From assembly GCF_000003815.2 (NCBI RefSeq), contig NC_049991.1, forward strand, positions 17,704,580-17,768,579: a stretch of DNA of 64,000 nucleotides, given 5' to 3'. The stretch comes from Branchiostoma floridae (Eukaryota; Chordata; Leptocardii; Amphioxiformes; Branchiostomatidae). This document shows, in pieces, positions 1-10,580 of the stretch. The position numbers and the translations under genes are program-made. Positions within the stretch are counted from its first letter, which is position 1, and the number at the start of each line of letters is the position of its first letter. The notes under the pieces were generated by a model. The model had not been told where the DNA came from. It searched no databases and worked only from the letters and a program-made list of their open reading frames with translations.

Positions 1-1040
1 AAAACAGCCCCATTCGGGAACTTTTGTTGACCCTAGCGAAATAGAACAAAACAGCAAAGCCTCCCCCTTTTTGGCCAAAAGCTAGTCTTGAACAGTGATG
101 CACAAAATAAACTCTGTGTTTCTAAAAAGGCATATGGCCATGGCAACTTCTATATAGAAATAACAAGGCTATAGGCGTATAGTGAGGCTTTTTGCTCCTT
201 TTCCCCCCTGAATGTCAAACCTTGCACCATTGTTTTGCATACAAGTATGATTGACATACGCGTTTAACACCAATAGAAAACGTATTTACAAGCACAGGCC
301 AAGAACAGTGATGCATATGAAGACTATCGGGTATGTACATAGCCTTCATACCAGGCTGTTTAGGTCTTTTTTTCGTCTTTTTCTGCCTCATAATACACTT
401 TTGCTGCCCTCTTCTTTTTGTACTAGACCGGCAGTACAAGCGACCCAGTACAAAAGTACCAAAAGAAAGGACGGCAAAAGTGTACTATAAGATTAAAAAA
501 AAGATAAAAAAGGCCCAGAGAGCCTGCTATGGAGGCTAGCATGTACATCTGGTTAGGTATCACATTGATAAGTTAGATATACCTTTACTTTTTCTTTACG
601 TCTGGCTTTTTTTCAGTCCTTGCTGATTGAGCTAAGCTGGCTAAGACTCATCGAGAGAAGATGTGCGAACTCCACACTCTGCGAAACGATACAGAATTCC
701 TCGAGCACGAGTAGGTATCTCAGTTCCTAGCACTGGTCTTGTATTCCGTTTTGATATTTTCACCAGCAAGTAGACCTCCAAAAAACCTAAACCTAAAATC
801 ACAGAACCCATTAATCATTAAAGACGTGGGACTTTTCTTCAGCCACTGCCTCCAAAGAAGAAGTCAAACCTCTCAGTAAAGAATTTAGAGTCATGCATAT
901 AAATAGCTGTATAGAATTGACACGTGTTGCTTTTTACCGTTTGTGCCCTTGCAATTAGCCTACGGGCATGGATTTGCAAATAAAGAAATTAGAATTGAAA
1001 ATTAATTTAAATCGTGGCGTCGTGTGTGATGTAACTGTGG

Positions 1041-1540
1041 GACCGTGTAGCGCAGTGGCAGTTTCTTCGGCCCGTGACCGAGAGGTTGCGGGTTCGAATC
1101 CGCCTGCTGTGTTACCGATCTTGTGCCCTTGGGAAAGGCACTTTACACGACTTTCCTCACTTCACTCAAGTGAAAATGAGTACCCAGCTTCGGCTCGGGC
1201 CGTCCTTCGGATAGGACGTTAAATGGAAGCCCCGTGTTTGGGGAGAGCAACACCCCAAGCACGGTAAAGAACCCGCCACATGTGCGACATCCACCCGAGC
1301 GGATCAAACCATTCCGGCCAAATATAGGGGTAGGGAATCTCCCGAGCAGCCCTCGTAACCCCTGCTTCGCCTATTGGGTCAGTTAGTCCTCACTCATAGT
1401 GAGCAATTGGGCTGGTCTCAATCATGATGTTTCTGACCTAGCGAAGAGATTCTGTTAAAGTTCCAATCATGTAACCCGTAACCTTGAGTGGCTTTCATGG
1501 CCTTGTTACGTGGTGACCATTGAGTAAAAAAAAAAAAAAA
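1041..1540 (+). repeat. tRNA-derived SINE with poly-A tail
   Basis: The 5' part has tRNA-like promoter boxes (A-box-like TAGCGCAGTGGCA near 1047; B box GGTTCGAATCC near 1091). A non-tRNA body follows, including TTGTGCCCTTGGGAAAGGCA and GGATAGGACGTTAAATGG, and the element ends in a run of 15 A (1526-1540). The same body recurs at 1600, 17910 and 63070 and inverted at 55600 and 39300, so it is a dispersed family. It is not an intact tRNA gene because no matching acceptor stem closes the head. Confidence 0.8.
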
Positions 1541-1685
1541 CTGGTAGAGCGTTCGGCTCAGGAGTCAGAGGTCCCGAGTTCGATACCCCTCGTGGCTCCG
1601 ACGTTGTGCCTTTGGGAAAGGCACTTCACGCGGCCTTCCTCACTTCACTCAAGTATAAATGGGTACCTGACTTCGGTCGGGAAGG
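1541..1685 (+). repeat. second, truncated tRNA-derived SINE abutting the first
   Basis: It begins directly after the poly-A of the previous SINE, inside a tRNA-like head (CTGGTAGAGCGTTCGGCTC, B box GAGTTCGATACCC). It continues into the shared body (GGGAAAGGCACTTCACGC) and breaks off near 1685. The arrangement suggests one SINE inserted into the tail of another. Confidence 0.65.
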
Positions 1686-2025
1686 TAAAAGAAAAAGACT
1701 TTACCTTCTGTCAGCACGTAGTACTGTGTAAGATAACAAATCACTTCACCAATATGATACAGTCTGAAATTGGGCAACTCCTATTATGTAAATATGGAGT
1801 TTCTTTTATGATTTGCTTTAATTGCAACATACCAAGACGAAATAAATGTAGCAAAGAGTGTTACTATGGTAAAATAAACTGCGTATGACAGAGATATAAT
1901 AAACAGGAAAAACATGTAGACAGGAAAGAGATCTTTTTATCAACTTTTACAGCTGAGGTACTGTAGATAAGAAAATGTAATGTTTCATGTTTAAATCCTT
2001 GTTTTGTTATTCTTGCCAATTGCAG

Positions 2026-2441
2026 CTGGCTCACAGTGTTGCGCACAGGATCTCTGCAACGACGGGTTGGTACCTACAACCCTTGCCCCAACCACTACAA
2101 CCAGGCCAACCACGGTTGTAACAACAATAACAACAACTGTACCAACACCGACACCAACCACCGTCACAACGACCACAACAAACCCAACAACAAACGCTCC
2201 GACAGACGACAGATATGTTATTTACATCGTGGTGATAGGCGTCCTGGCTGGCCTTCTTGTCATCGTGACGATCGTCGCTGTTTGCTTCTGTGTGAAGTAC
2301 AGGAAAACTGTCAACAAACCAAACCCTGTAATACAGGTGCGGGAGTACGAACCGGCTAATAACAACCAAAATATTGACACGAGCTTCTCAGACATCAAGA
2401 GCACGAAGTTTGATTACGCATATCGTCCTTACATGCCGTAG
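2026..2441 (+). CDS. Ly6/uPAR-type three-finger protein, transmembrane form, last exon (partial gene)
   Basis: A canonical acceptor (CCAATTGCAG) precedes 2026 and the exon opens in phase 1. It encodes the end of a three-finger fold: the pattern CCAQDLCN fits the family hallmark CC-x2-D-x-C-N. Next come about 50 residues rich in Thr and Pro (a mucin-like, probably O-glycosylated stalk), a transmembrane helix (YVIYIVVIGVLAGLLVIV...), and a tail of roughly 55 residues with tyrosines (REYEP, FDYAYRPYMP). The stop is TAG at 2439-2441. Most family members are GPI-anchored; this one clearly has a membrane span and cytosolic tail. Signal peptide and the rest of the fold should lie upstream of this window. 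The ligand is unknown. The Ly6 call rests on the short cysteine motif only. Confidence 0.62.
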
Positions 2442-3216
2442 CTGAACGTGAGGAAATAGAACATTGGTTGGTAAAGTTATGTCCGATGAAAATAGATTAA
2501 ATCTAGAATACAACAACTCGCTACCTTAAGTTTGTACATAACAAAAAGCATTTTGAGATGACATCGTTGGTCAAAAATCTAATATAGCGAAAAAGAATAT
2601 ATTAATTAATGCATCAGAGAACATCATGAAAGAAATTAGACAAGTGGAGTGGACTACTGTAAGTCTGGGTAACCGGTCCAACGTCATGATCATGTAAACA
2701 GTTTCAAGACAGTCAAGTCAAAAGAGCACACAGTTCGCCTCTACCAGGCTCCATAGGTCGCTGGGAAAGTAGTAGAATTGGCTAAATAAGACAAAATGTC
2801 AGAAAACACGCCAGAGGAGCTAGATGGTTGAGGAGTACAGTTTGCGACCTGTGGAGGCTACACACTGTACTAGTGCGCTCACATTCACAGTTCTGGTTAT
2901 CTCGCATTTAGTTCGCCGTTGTTTTGTTATGCAAAGCTCAATGTAAATAATACATTCCTTTCTAAAAGGCATGGATGTGAGAAGACTAAATTTTATGGAG
3001 GACATCGTTATTACATGCTTGCTGTGCACATATGAGTATTACCGACCAAGGCCTTGATGTGGAATTCTGTCGTAATTGGGTTATTTCCCATGTACAAACT
3101 TATTTTGTTTAACTGTATGTAGCTGACATGCGTTGTGGTATTGTTATATAAAGTATCCTCTCATACAGCCTGAGTTCTGTTTTAAGGCACTTTACCACTT
3201 CCTATAAGTGTAACTA
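2442..3216. other. 3' UTR / intergenic, nothing recognised
   Basis: AT-rich sequence downstream of the Ly6-like stop. It has no ORF with domain character and no RNA gene that I can see. Confidence 0.5.
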
Positions 3217-3390
3217 CAGCAGAAGCCAGTTAATTGCACAACGGATTATCGCATACTTCTGTTAATTGCACGGAATCCCCAAATACCCTGATGGTGCGGT
3301 GCAGCTGGATAACTTCGCTTTGTTGCACCACGCGGATAATTTCACGGCTTATGCTGGCAAATGGGGTGTGCAATTAAACGGCTACTACTG
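3217..3390. mobile_element. 174-bp pogo/Tigger-like MITE
   Basis: The ends form imperfect terminal inverted repeats: the left end reads CAGCAGAAGCCAGTTAATTG and the right end, read inverted, CAGTAGTAGCCGTTTAATTG. TA lies immediately outside both ends (3215-3216 and 3391-3392), the target duplication used by Tc1/mariner/pogo elements. There is no transposase ORF, so this is a non-autonomous copy. Confidence 0.75.
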
Positions 3391-6300
3391 TATAAGCATA
3401 TCTGAATACATTAATGTATATCTTTAGATATGACAACTCTCACAATACAAAAATATGTAAAATTAAAAGATATAAGATTAGAAGCTTGACCTCTGACCTC
3501 CACTCCATCTTTGACGTTTTCGGTTTGACCTTGGAACGTTGTTTACGACTTTGAAATTAAGGAGATTTTATCTGATGAAAGCTCCTTGGTGAAATGGACA
3601 CTGATTTTGGTTTGACGCCTAGGTTTTCATGTGATCTACTGTATGTTGTCCACTGGTGTCTGACTGAATGTAACACATTGTCTGTATTGTCTACCCACCC
3701 GTTTTGAGATGAATAAATAGATATATGAATAAATAAATCTCAATCTTCCATTTGCTAAACAGCTATGGCTCCGACTAAATGTACACGAAGAAAAGAAGGT
3801 CAAACACAAATTCAGGTCCACAACATATGATTTATTTTCATCTTTTTAGTCGTGAAATCAGTTCATTGAGCCTATACATAGTAGAAATGATCTAATACAT
3901 AACATGAATATTCCATTGCCCTTATGATACATGTTTATCTCGAGTCGGTCAGCAATAAGGCTTTTTTTTTACAAAACATACATGCAGAAACACAGTGTTC
4001 AAGTGGGTTGAGCTTATATAACCAGCAATACTGGACAGAATGTACAACACAAGGTAGAATATGCGCAAAACTAGTATAATGTTACATCCAAGAATGGATT
4101 CAGTCAATCAAGCTACTGCTGATATTGTTCATGTGTTTAAAATGTAAACTATGGTAAAATTTATATGATACTACTAAAGACATAAAACTCTTATTATGGA
4201 AAACAATTAAATCGTTAAAGTCAATAAATAAATAGATGAATTATGAAAAAACTATAGCACAATAAGATCAATCTGAGTTATCTTTTTTTGCAAATACTTA
4301 TCGTATATATCTTTCTATATTTCTCATGCATTTTGATAAACTGACTATAACTGAACCCTAACAATCCTACATTTTCTTCATAACCAAGAAGCGAGAAGAA
4401 GGACAGTACATCCTGAGGAGCTCAATAAGTATATACACAATGTCTTGCAGTGCATTAAGTATTTCAAACTCCAAACACGAGTCACCAGTTCAATGGGGGT
4501 TTGCTCTTAGCTTGCGAATTATGTTCATATGTCAACCAAAAGGAGGATTGCTAAATCTGCCTGTGGTCAGAAGACCATGAACTGTGATATGTCAGAGCCT
4601 CAGTATAACAAGAATAAATCTCCTGTGGACAAATGTAGACTAAAGTACGCCAGCTGGTCTTGTAGGCGAACGTTCGAATTTCCTGCTACCGTCTTCTGAC
4701 AAGTTTTAAATCGCGAATGTCAGCAGATAGACAACAGATCTTCACAAGTTCAATGACGTAGCCACGACCTAAGCCTGGCCTACTAGTATATGTCGTGGTA
4801 TCAAGCAGTCTTTAATGATGCCATGTTTAGTCCCCTTGTGTCCACTCTTGACAGAAGTACCAAATATATAGTGCAAACTGGTCATCAGTTGAGAAATATG
4901 ACTCATCCCAACCGCAGGTGCCAGATGCAGCGAAATCTGACAATGTCATGAGCACATATGGTGTATTCACTGGTTATGTCAACCGTCGTTTTCTTGTATG
5001 TTTGCATAGTACATTGAAAATGTTTTAACTGGAAAGTTTGGAGCTGGTAGGTTTTCTGTGTCGCAGACCAAGGCACACACGTCACTGTCTTCCACAAGTG
5101 TGTTAATGGCTTTAAGGGGTGTGGTCGCTTTGGATTATATTTCCAGACCAGATTTTCCGGAGGCGATTTTGTTATTCACAATAGATCAGCTCACACCAGT
5201 GATTATTGAGCGCCCCGGGTCGGACGAAAGTTAAACTGCACATTTGATATCACCATAAGCGTCTGTACTGCTGTGGTTTGCCCTCAATATGACGTCATTT
5301 TACCCTTTTCTCTCCGACAGTTCGAGGCCTAACAGTCAAGATCTTTTTGAAGATCTTTACTAACATCGCTCAACGAATGTAAGTTTGTTCCCCATTGAAC
5401 TGGCCACTGCATGCCAATCTACTACTTTTACTTTTACCAAGCAATAGAATTTGATTAGAAATTCTAAACATTAGAACGCGGGTGCGTGTCCATAAAAGTT
5501 ACAAACAACATTTGACGCAACAACATAAGATAAAACTTAGTTCAAATTCATTAAAACTCTTTTGTGACTTGTGTCATACTTCGTTTTTTAATGTAGTTTC
5601 TAGTTCTTGCACAAGCTCTGAGCATGGTAAGCCCATCAGACCAACAGTCTATAATCGCTACCCCCATAAATAAAGTACACTTGCAGACACTAAAATATTG
5701 CTGAAAGACTATCCCATTTTACCCCACATGTCTGATACCCAATCCAGCCCACCCTCCCTCCAGAGAAAATAAAAACAGATTCTTCAAGTAAAATTAGATA
5801 CTGTCGCATTTTGCCCAGCTTGTCCGTTACTCAACCCATCCAATCTCCCCTCCAGAAGAAGAAAAACAAAATTGTTCCGATGAAATGAACGTTTTTCTTC
5901 CTTCAGGAGGGTCAAATAAGGCTACTCAAGCCTTCAGGAGGGTCAAATAGTCCAGTGACCATTGGAAGATCTGACCCGCGAGTGGGCACGAGCACGTGTG
6001 GTTAATAAAGAAATATAACGTTAGCCTCAGTTCGTAATTGAATGAGGTGGCAGGAAAGCAGGGCAATGCTGCCGGACTGTTTAAATTTGAAAAAGCCACA
6101 CCGGTCGCTTCATAGTGCATTGAGTTTTCTACACTATGTTTTTCATCCTGGCAGCCAGCCAGCTAGTACACCACTGCGGTACCAAATGTCTTATTGCAAT
6201 AGGACAGAATATATATGATATACTTCAACTTTTTAGTTGCAGCAGTAAACAATGTTGCAAAATATCTGTACCAAAATTTCTGTTACCAATTCCTGTTAGA

Positions 6301-6926
6301 ACGAAATGGAGCTGTAATTTCTGTCGGCAACTTTTAATTAGTAAGAATAGAATGCAGTATTTTAGAAATCAGAGGTCCACGACCTCATACCTTTGCCAAA
6401 TGAGGGCGTATTTATAAGACGTATCATTGATAAATGTACATACAATCATCATTTGCATAAATGCATTAGTTAATGATCTACTCAAATAACACTGGTTTTT
6501 CGGATCATGAAAGCTGTATTGTAGCAAAAGGAGGATGCTTATTGTAGCATTTTAATCACTTATGCAAATGAGGATCTTTGCATGATTCAAAGTCCAAAGA
6601 GCTTCACCTTTATTTTAATCAACGATCACTTAAATTAATTGACGTTAAAGAACGTACCTTTCGTTGGTAAAACAAATGGCACATGATGCAAATAAGCTTC
6701 TGATTATTTAGCATGTATAGTTTTCCCTCACATTTATGAGGATCTGTCAAACCCTTTTTGGATTATTCTCTTTCAAAGTCGCAAGCAAAACAAGCAAAAT
6801 TGGCTCCAGCAGTTTAAAAAAAAAAGTTCTAACGTTAAGTGTAGGTAAAACAGTAATTTCTGTACCCTGAAATGGAAAAGTAAATGGTTAGAGAATTCAG
6901 GTGATAGGAAGCATGGTGGTGGGTTG
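3391..6926. other. intergenic, mostly unremarkable AT-rich DNA
   Basis: A degenerate retroelement-like tail rich in ATGAATAAA units lies near 3700-3750. A 19-bp direct repeat (CCTTCAGGAGGGTCAAATA) occurs at 5900-5918 and 5931-5949. A reverse AATAAA (TTTATT) at 6609-6614 could be the poly-A signal of the LRR gene. Otherwise I see no gene. Confidence 0.45.
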
Positions 6927-6944
6927 CTACGGTTTGTCGCCGGT

Positions 6945-8375
6945 TCCCTCTCCTGAAGAGATCTCCCATGGCCAGTAGGTGTTAGGTATTGTGAGGGGGA
7001 AAGACTCACCCTGTGGTGTATTACTGGGTCACTCACCAGGGATCGCCCATGGCCAGTAGGTGTTAGGTAGTGTGAGGGGGAAAGACTCACCCTGTGGTGT
7101 ATTACTGGGTCCCTCACCAGGGACCGCCCATGGCCAGTAGGTGTTTGGTAGTGTGAGGGGGAAAGACTCACCCTGTGGTGTATTACTGGGTCCCTCACCA
7201 GGGATCGCCCATGGCCAGTAGGTGTTAGGTAGTGTGAGTGGGAAAGACTCACCTTGTGGTGTATTACTGGGTCCCTCCCCAATCTCCCATGGCCAGTAGG
7301 TGTTAGGCAGTGTGGAAAGGGACGAGCGCCATGGTGTGTTACTAGGTCCCTCCCCAATCTCCCATGGCCAGTAGGTGTTAGGTGGTGTGACCAGGGGGAG
7401 GGACGCACGCCGTGGTGTGTTACGGGTTCCCTCCCCTGCAGATATCTCCCATGGCCAGTAGGTGTTAGGCAATGTGAGGGGGAGAGAGACACGTCGTGGT
7501 GTGTTACGAGCTCTCTCTCCTGTAGAGATCTCCCATGGCCAGTAGGTGTTAGGCAGTGTGGAAAGGGAGGAGCGCCGTGGTGTGTTACGCGCACCCTGCC
7601 CTGTCACCTCCCATGGCCAGTAGGTGTTAGGCAGTGTGGAAAGGGACGAGCGCCGTGGTGTGTTACTGGGTCCGTCCCCAATCTCCCATGGCCAGTAGGT
7701 GTTAGGCAGTGTGGCAAGGGACGAGCGCCGTGGTGTGTTACGGGTTCCCTCCCCTGCAGAGATCTCCCATGGCCAGTAGGTGTTAGGCAGTGTGGAAAGG
7801 GACGAGCGCCGTGGTGTGTTACTAGGTCCATCCCCAATCTCCCATGGCCAGTAGGTGTTAGGTGGTGTGACCAGGGGGAGGGACGCACGTCGTGGTGTGT
7901 TACGAGTTCTCTCTCCTGTAGAGATCTCCCATGGCCAGTAGGTGTTAGGCAGTGTGGAAAGGGACGAGCGCCGTGGTGTGTTTCTAGGTCCCTCCCCAAT
8001 CTCCCATGGCCAGTAGGTGTCAGGTGGTGTGACCAGGGGGAGAGAGACACGTCGTGGTGTGTTACGAGTTCTCTCTCCTGTAGAGATCTCCCATGGCCAG
8101 TAGGTGTTAGGCAGTGTGGAAAGGGACGAGCGCCGTGGTGTGTTACTGGGTCCGTCTCCAATCTCCCATGGCCAGTAAGTGTTAGGCAGTTTGGCAAGGG
8201 ACGAGCGCCGTGGTATGTTACGCGCACCCTGCCCTGTCATCTCCCATGGCCAGTACGTGTTGGGCAGTGTGACGAGGGGGAGGGACGCACGCCGTGGAGT
8301 GATACGGGTTCCATCTCCGGAGATCTCCCAAGGCCAGTAAGTGTTAGGCAGTGTGGCAAGGGACGAGCGCCGTGG
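6945..8375 (-). repeat. coding minisatellite, ~75-81-bp units (about 18 copies)
   Basis: The unit core on the + strand is CCCATGGCCAGTAGGTGTTAG, spaced by about 66-81 bp. All spacings are multiples of three, so the array is in frame inside the LRR gene and also leaves long artificial ORFs in other frames and on the other strand. Units alternate between a GGAAAGGGACGAGCGCC version and a GACCAGGGGGAGGGACGCA version, a higher-order pattern that indicates unequal exchange. The last four units (about 6960-7260) form a separate sub-family ending GGGGGAAAGACTCACC. Confidence 0.9.
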
Positions 8376-10580
8376 TATGTGATGCTCTGCAGCATCAGCA
8401 TAGAAAGGCATGGGCCCGCTCTCGTCATCCGGGATCTCGCTGTAGGTATGCCGAGGGGCCGACAGAGGGCGCTGTGCAGCGGTGTTGCGATCTGCAGTCT
8501 CCCAGGATATGCGCGGGAGAGCAGGCAGGGGGCGCTGTGCAGCTGCTATGCGATCTGGGATCAGACTGTAAGTGGGTTCAATGGACATGAGAACAGCCGG
8601 CAATGACCTGCAGGATGTCGCATCGTCTGGTGCGCCCTTGCGTGTGCATGATACTGCAGGGAGAGACGAAGACCGCACCAAGTCGGAGATGTCGTCATCT
8701 GGAATCTCCCAGTATGTGTGGGGCAGACCAGGCAAAGGCCTGTGGGCAGCAGCTATATCATCTGGGATCCCGCTGTAAGCAGGTTCGATGGAATGCAGAA
8801 CAGCGGGCAATGACCTACAGGAGGCTGCGTCATCCGACGCCATCTTGCTTGAGCATGCAGGGAGGGAAGCCGACCTCAGCAAGCCGGGGAAGGCAACGCC
8901 AGGTGGGATGGTCCAGACGTGCGCATCGTCGCTCTCATCCTCGGTGTTTAGCCCTGGTGAGCTTGACATCCATGCCAACACAGCAAGGGACGAAACGACC
9001 AGACTGAGCACAGCCGAGACGACGACTGGGATGACAACATGATCTGTTGCTGGAGGCATCTCTGATCCAGTTGTGGTACTCATCCGCAGTGTGGAGTTGT
9101 CTCCCGGTTCTGAGGATGTGTAATGTGTCAGTCTGCTGGACTCAGTATCTGTTCTGTAAGGGGTTGGTGTTGTGTGTGTGTGCCCCTGGACCTGTGGAGC
9201 GGTGAAGAACAACTCAGTGTGTTCATCTTTGGTGAGCAGAATGCAGGTGATGTTTTGTGTATTGTCGCGGAAGGTGTTTGTGGGGGTGGCATGCCTTTGG
9301 TTGTATCCAGGTTCATAAGTGGTGAGTGTGGTCGTGTCTTTTGTCTGAGAAAATGACATGGCAACACCTTCAAAGCTTGCATTGCCTTCGGTCATTGAAG
9401 CCAGTCGGAAGATTGAGCTTCCCACCGGACCCACTGTAATGCCGCTAGCGTATTCCCAAACCTCCATGCATTGCTCAAGTGTGTTGGGGACCAGTTTGTC
9501 AGCCTGAGAGCCGTCAGTAGCCAAGACAACTACGGGAGCCTGGATAGAAATCATTCTAAGAGATCTATCGAAAACTCCGCATGAATTGCCAGGGGTGACT
9601 CCCACCATGTTTAAAGGCACGTTATTTGATGAAGCAAACATCCACCCAAACGAGAAGCCATAAGCATTGTGCCTGACACAGAAGATGAGCTTGGGCACCC
9701 AAACGACCATTGTTACTGACCCTCTGTAAACATTGGTTACCTGATATAGGCTCCACATCATTCCATGAGGCCTGGCATCATGGACAGATGACAACACGTC
9801 ACTGCTGATGCTAAGCCTTGCCAGTGAACTCTGCCCCAGAAGCACCTCTCCATCCAAACATGACAGACCAGTACTGGTCAGGTCTAACAGGGTCAGCTGC
9901 AGGTGTTTGAATGACCCTGGAGATATGCTGTTGATTGCATTGGACCCCAGGAATAAGATCTTTATACCTTTCAGCCGAAAGAGCCAGGCAGGATCCACAA
10001 CTTGCAGCAGGTTGTTTTCCAGATCCAAGAGATACAGATGTGTCAGGCGCACGAATGCACCTGGCTCTATCTGCTTGATGTTGTTGTTGGACAATACCAG
10101 CTGAAAGAGCTTCTCCAAGCCAGTGGACCAGGCACGCTTCACGCTTGTCAATCTGTTAGAATCTAAGGACAGCTTGAAGAGAATGGAAAACCCAGCGAAG
10201 GTGTTGTTCTCCACATCGGTGATCTCTGCATCTATCAAAGCCAAACTGCGGACCACGGAGTGCTCGAGCGGTGCCAGGCTCTCAGCCGACAGGACATGGA
10301 ATGGGTATCCTCTTACTGCAACACCTTCCGCCTTGGCAAGAAAAGGGAAAGGCCCCCCTGAGGCGACACTCTCATTCTGGACCTTACACATGGCACATGC
10401 GTATTTCCAAGACACTGTAGTGGCCATCATTCCCGAATGTGCTTTGACAGGCACACACTCTTGCCATCCACCTGCCTTACAAGAAGGAAAACCCGGGCCA
10501 CTGGAAGCTGCACAGGCAGCTGGCAAGAGAATCAAGCACAACATGGCTGCGATCGGCTTCACACCACCGCTCACATACAT
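7029..10580 (-). CDS. leucine-rich-repeat receptor, single-pass, with tandem-repeat cytoplasmic tail (1183 aa, intronless)
   Basis: The ATG at 10578-10580 gives a signal peptide (hydrophobic core MLCLILLPAACA, aa 13-24; Met13 is an alternative start). A Cys-containing N-cap follows at aa 34-65, then about six LRRs at aa 105-260 (LFLGSNAINSI, LVLSNNNIKQI), a Cys-poor ectodomain to aa 450, a Thr-rich stalk, and a TM helix at aa 514-538. The 645-aa tail has RPLPxLP SH3-ligand motifs at aa 614 and 683, then 17 repeats of about 26 aa, each centred on P-N-T-Y-W-P-W. Thirteen repeats carry RR(S/A/V)SL, a basophilic (PKA-type) kinase consensus. The TGA at 7029-7031 lies inside a repeat; one more repeat stays open beyond it to a TAG at 6927-6929. 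The reading frame is uninterrupted and no intron is needed. It is probably a surface receptor or adhesion protein; ligand and pathway are not evident. The gene class is clear, orthology is not. Confidence 0.82.
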   Translation of the reverse strand: MYVSGGVKPIAAMLCLILLPAACAASSGPGFPSCKAGGWQECVPVKAHSGMMATTVSWKYACAMCKVQNESVASGGPFPFLAKAEGVAVRGYPFHVLSAESLAPLEHSVVRSLALIDAEITDVENNTFAGFSILFKLSLDSNRLTSVKRAWSTGLEKLFQLVLSNNNIKQIEPGAFVRLTHLYLLDLENNLLQVVDPAWLFRLKGIKILFLGSNAINSISPGSFKHLQLTLLDLTSTGLSCLDGEVLLGQSSLARLSISSDVLSSVHDARPHGMMWSLYQVTNVYRGSVTMVVWVPKLIFCVRHNAYGFSFGWMFASSNNVPLNMVGVTPGNSCGVFDRSLRMISIQAPVVVLATDGSQADKLVPNTLEQCMEVWEYASGITVGPVGSSIFRLASMTEGNASFEGVAMSFSQTKDTTTLTTYEPGYNQRHATPTNTFRDNTQNITCILLTKDEHTELFFTAPQVQGHTHTTPTPYRTDTESSRLTHYTSSEPGDNSTLRMSTTTGSEMPPATDHVVIPVVVSAVLSLVVSSLAVLAWMSSSPGLNTEDESDDAHVWTIPPGVAFPGLLRSASLPACSSKMASDDAASCRSLPAVLHSIEPAYSGIPDDIAAAHRPLPGLPHTYWEIPDDDISDLVRSSSLPAVSCTRKGAPDDATSCRSLPAVLMSIEPTYSLIPDRIAAAQRPLPALPRISWETADRNTAAQRPLSAPRHTYSEIPDDESGPMPFYADAAEHHIPRRSSLATLPNTYWPWEISGDGTRITPRRASLPLVTLPNTYWPWEMTGQGARNIPRRSSLAKLPNTYWPWEIGDGPSNTPRRSSLSTLPNTYWPWEISTGERTRNTPRRVSLPLVTPPDTYWPWEIGEGPRNTPRRSSLSTLPNTYWPWEISTGERTRNTPRRASLPLVTPPNTYWPWEIGDGPSNTPRRSSLSTLPNTYWPWEISAGEGTRNTPRRSSLATLPNTYWPWEIGDGPSNTPRRSSLSTLPNTYWPWEVTGQGARNTPRRSSLSTLPNTYWPWEISTGERARNTPRRVSLPLTLPNTYWPWEISAGEGTRNTPRRASLPLVTPPNTYWPWEIGEGPSNTPWRSSLSTLPNTYWPWEIGEGPSNTPQGESFPLTLPNTYWPWAIPGEGPSNTPQGESFPLTLPNTYWPWAVPGEGPSNTPQGESFPLTLPNTYWPWAIPGE

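Larger units (their letters stand above)
1..2025. other. non-coding: probable intron upstream of the Ly6-like exon
   Basis: Apart from the two SINEs (1041-1685) I see no convincing exon. Short ORFs near 215-540 are AT-rich and lack splice context or domain features. The acceptor at 2025 implies that this DNA is largely the last intron of the gene whose final exon follows. Confidence 0.5.

Noticed and set aside
617-710. Possible small exon (AG at 616, GTAGGT at 711) with a charged, coiled-coil-like reading
   Set aside because: The frame that looks coding (KTHREKMCELHTL) is closed by upstream and downstream stops, and no partner exons are seen.
1047-1120. tRNA gene
   Set aside because: A and B boxes are present but no complete cloverleaf closes, and the sequence continues into a dispersed SINE body.
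6773-7594. 273-aa and 207-aa - strand frames with repeated LTPTGHGR
   Set aside because: Out-of-frame readings of the same minisatellite; the 1183-aa frame alone continues into a signal peptide, LRRs and TM segment.
7254-8606. 450-aa open frame on the + strand across the minisatellite
   Set aside because: Antisense to the LRR receptor. Unit lengths are multiples of three, so alternative frames stay open by repetition; there is no signal peptide or domain.
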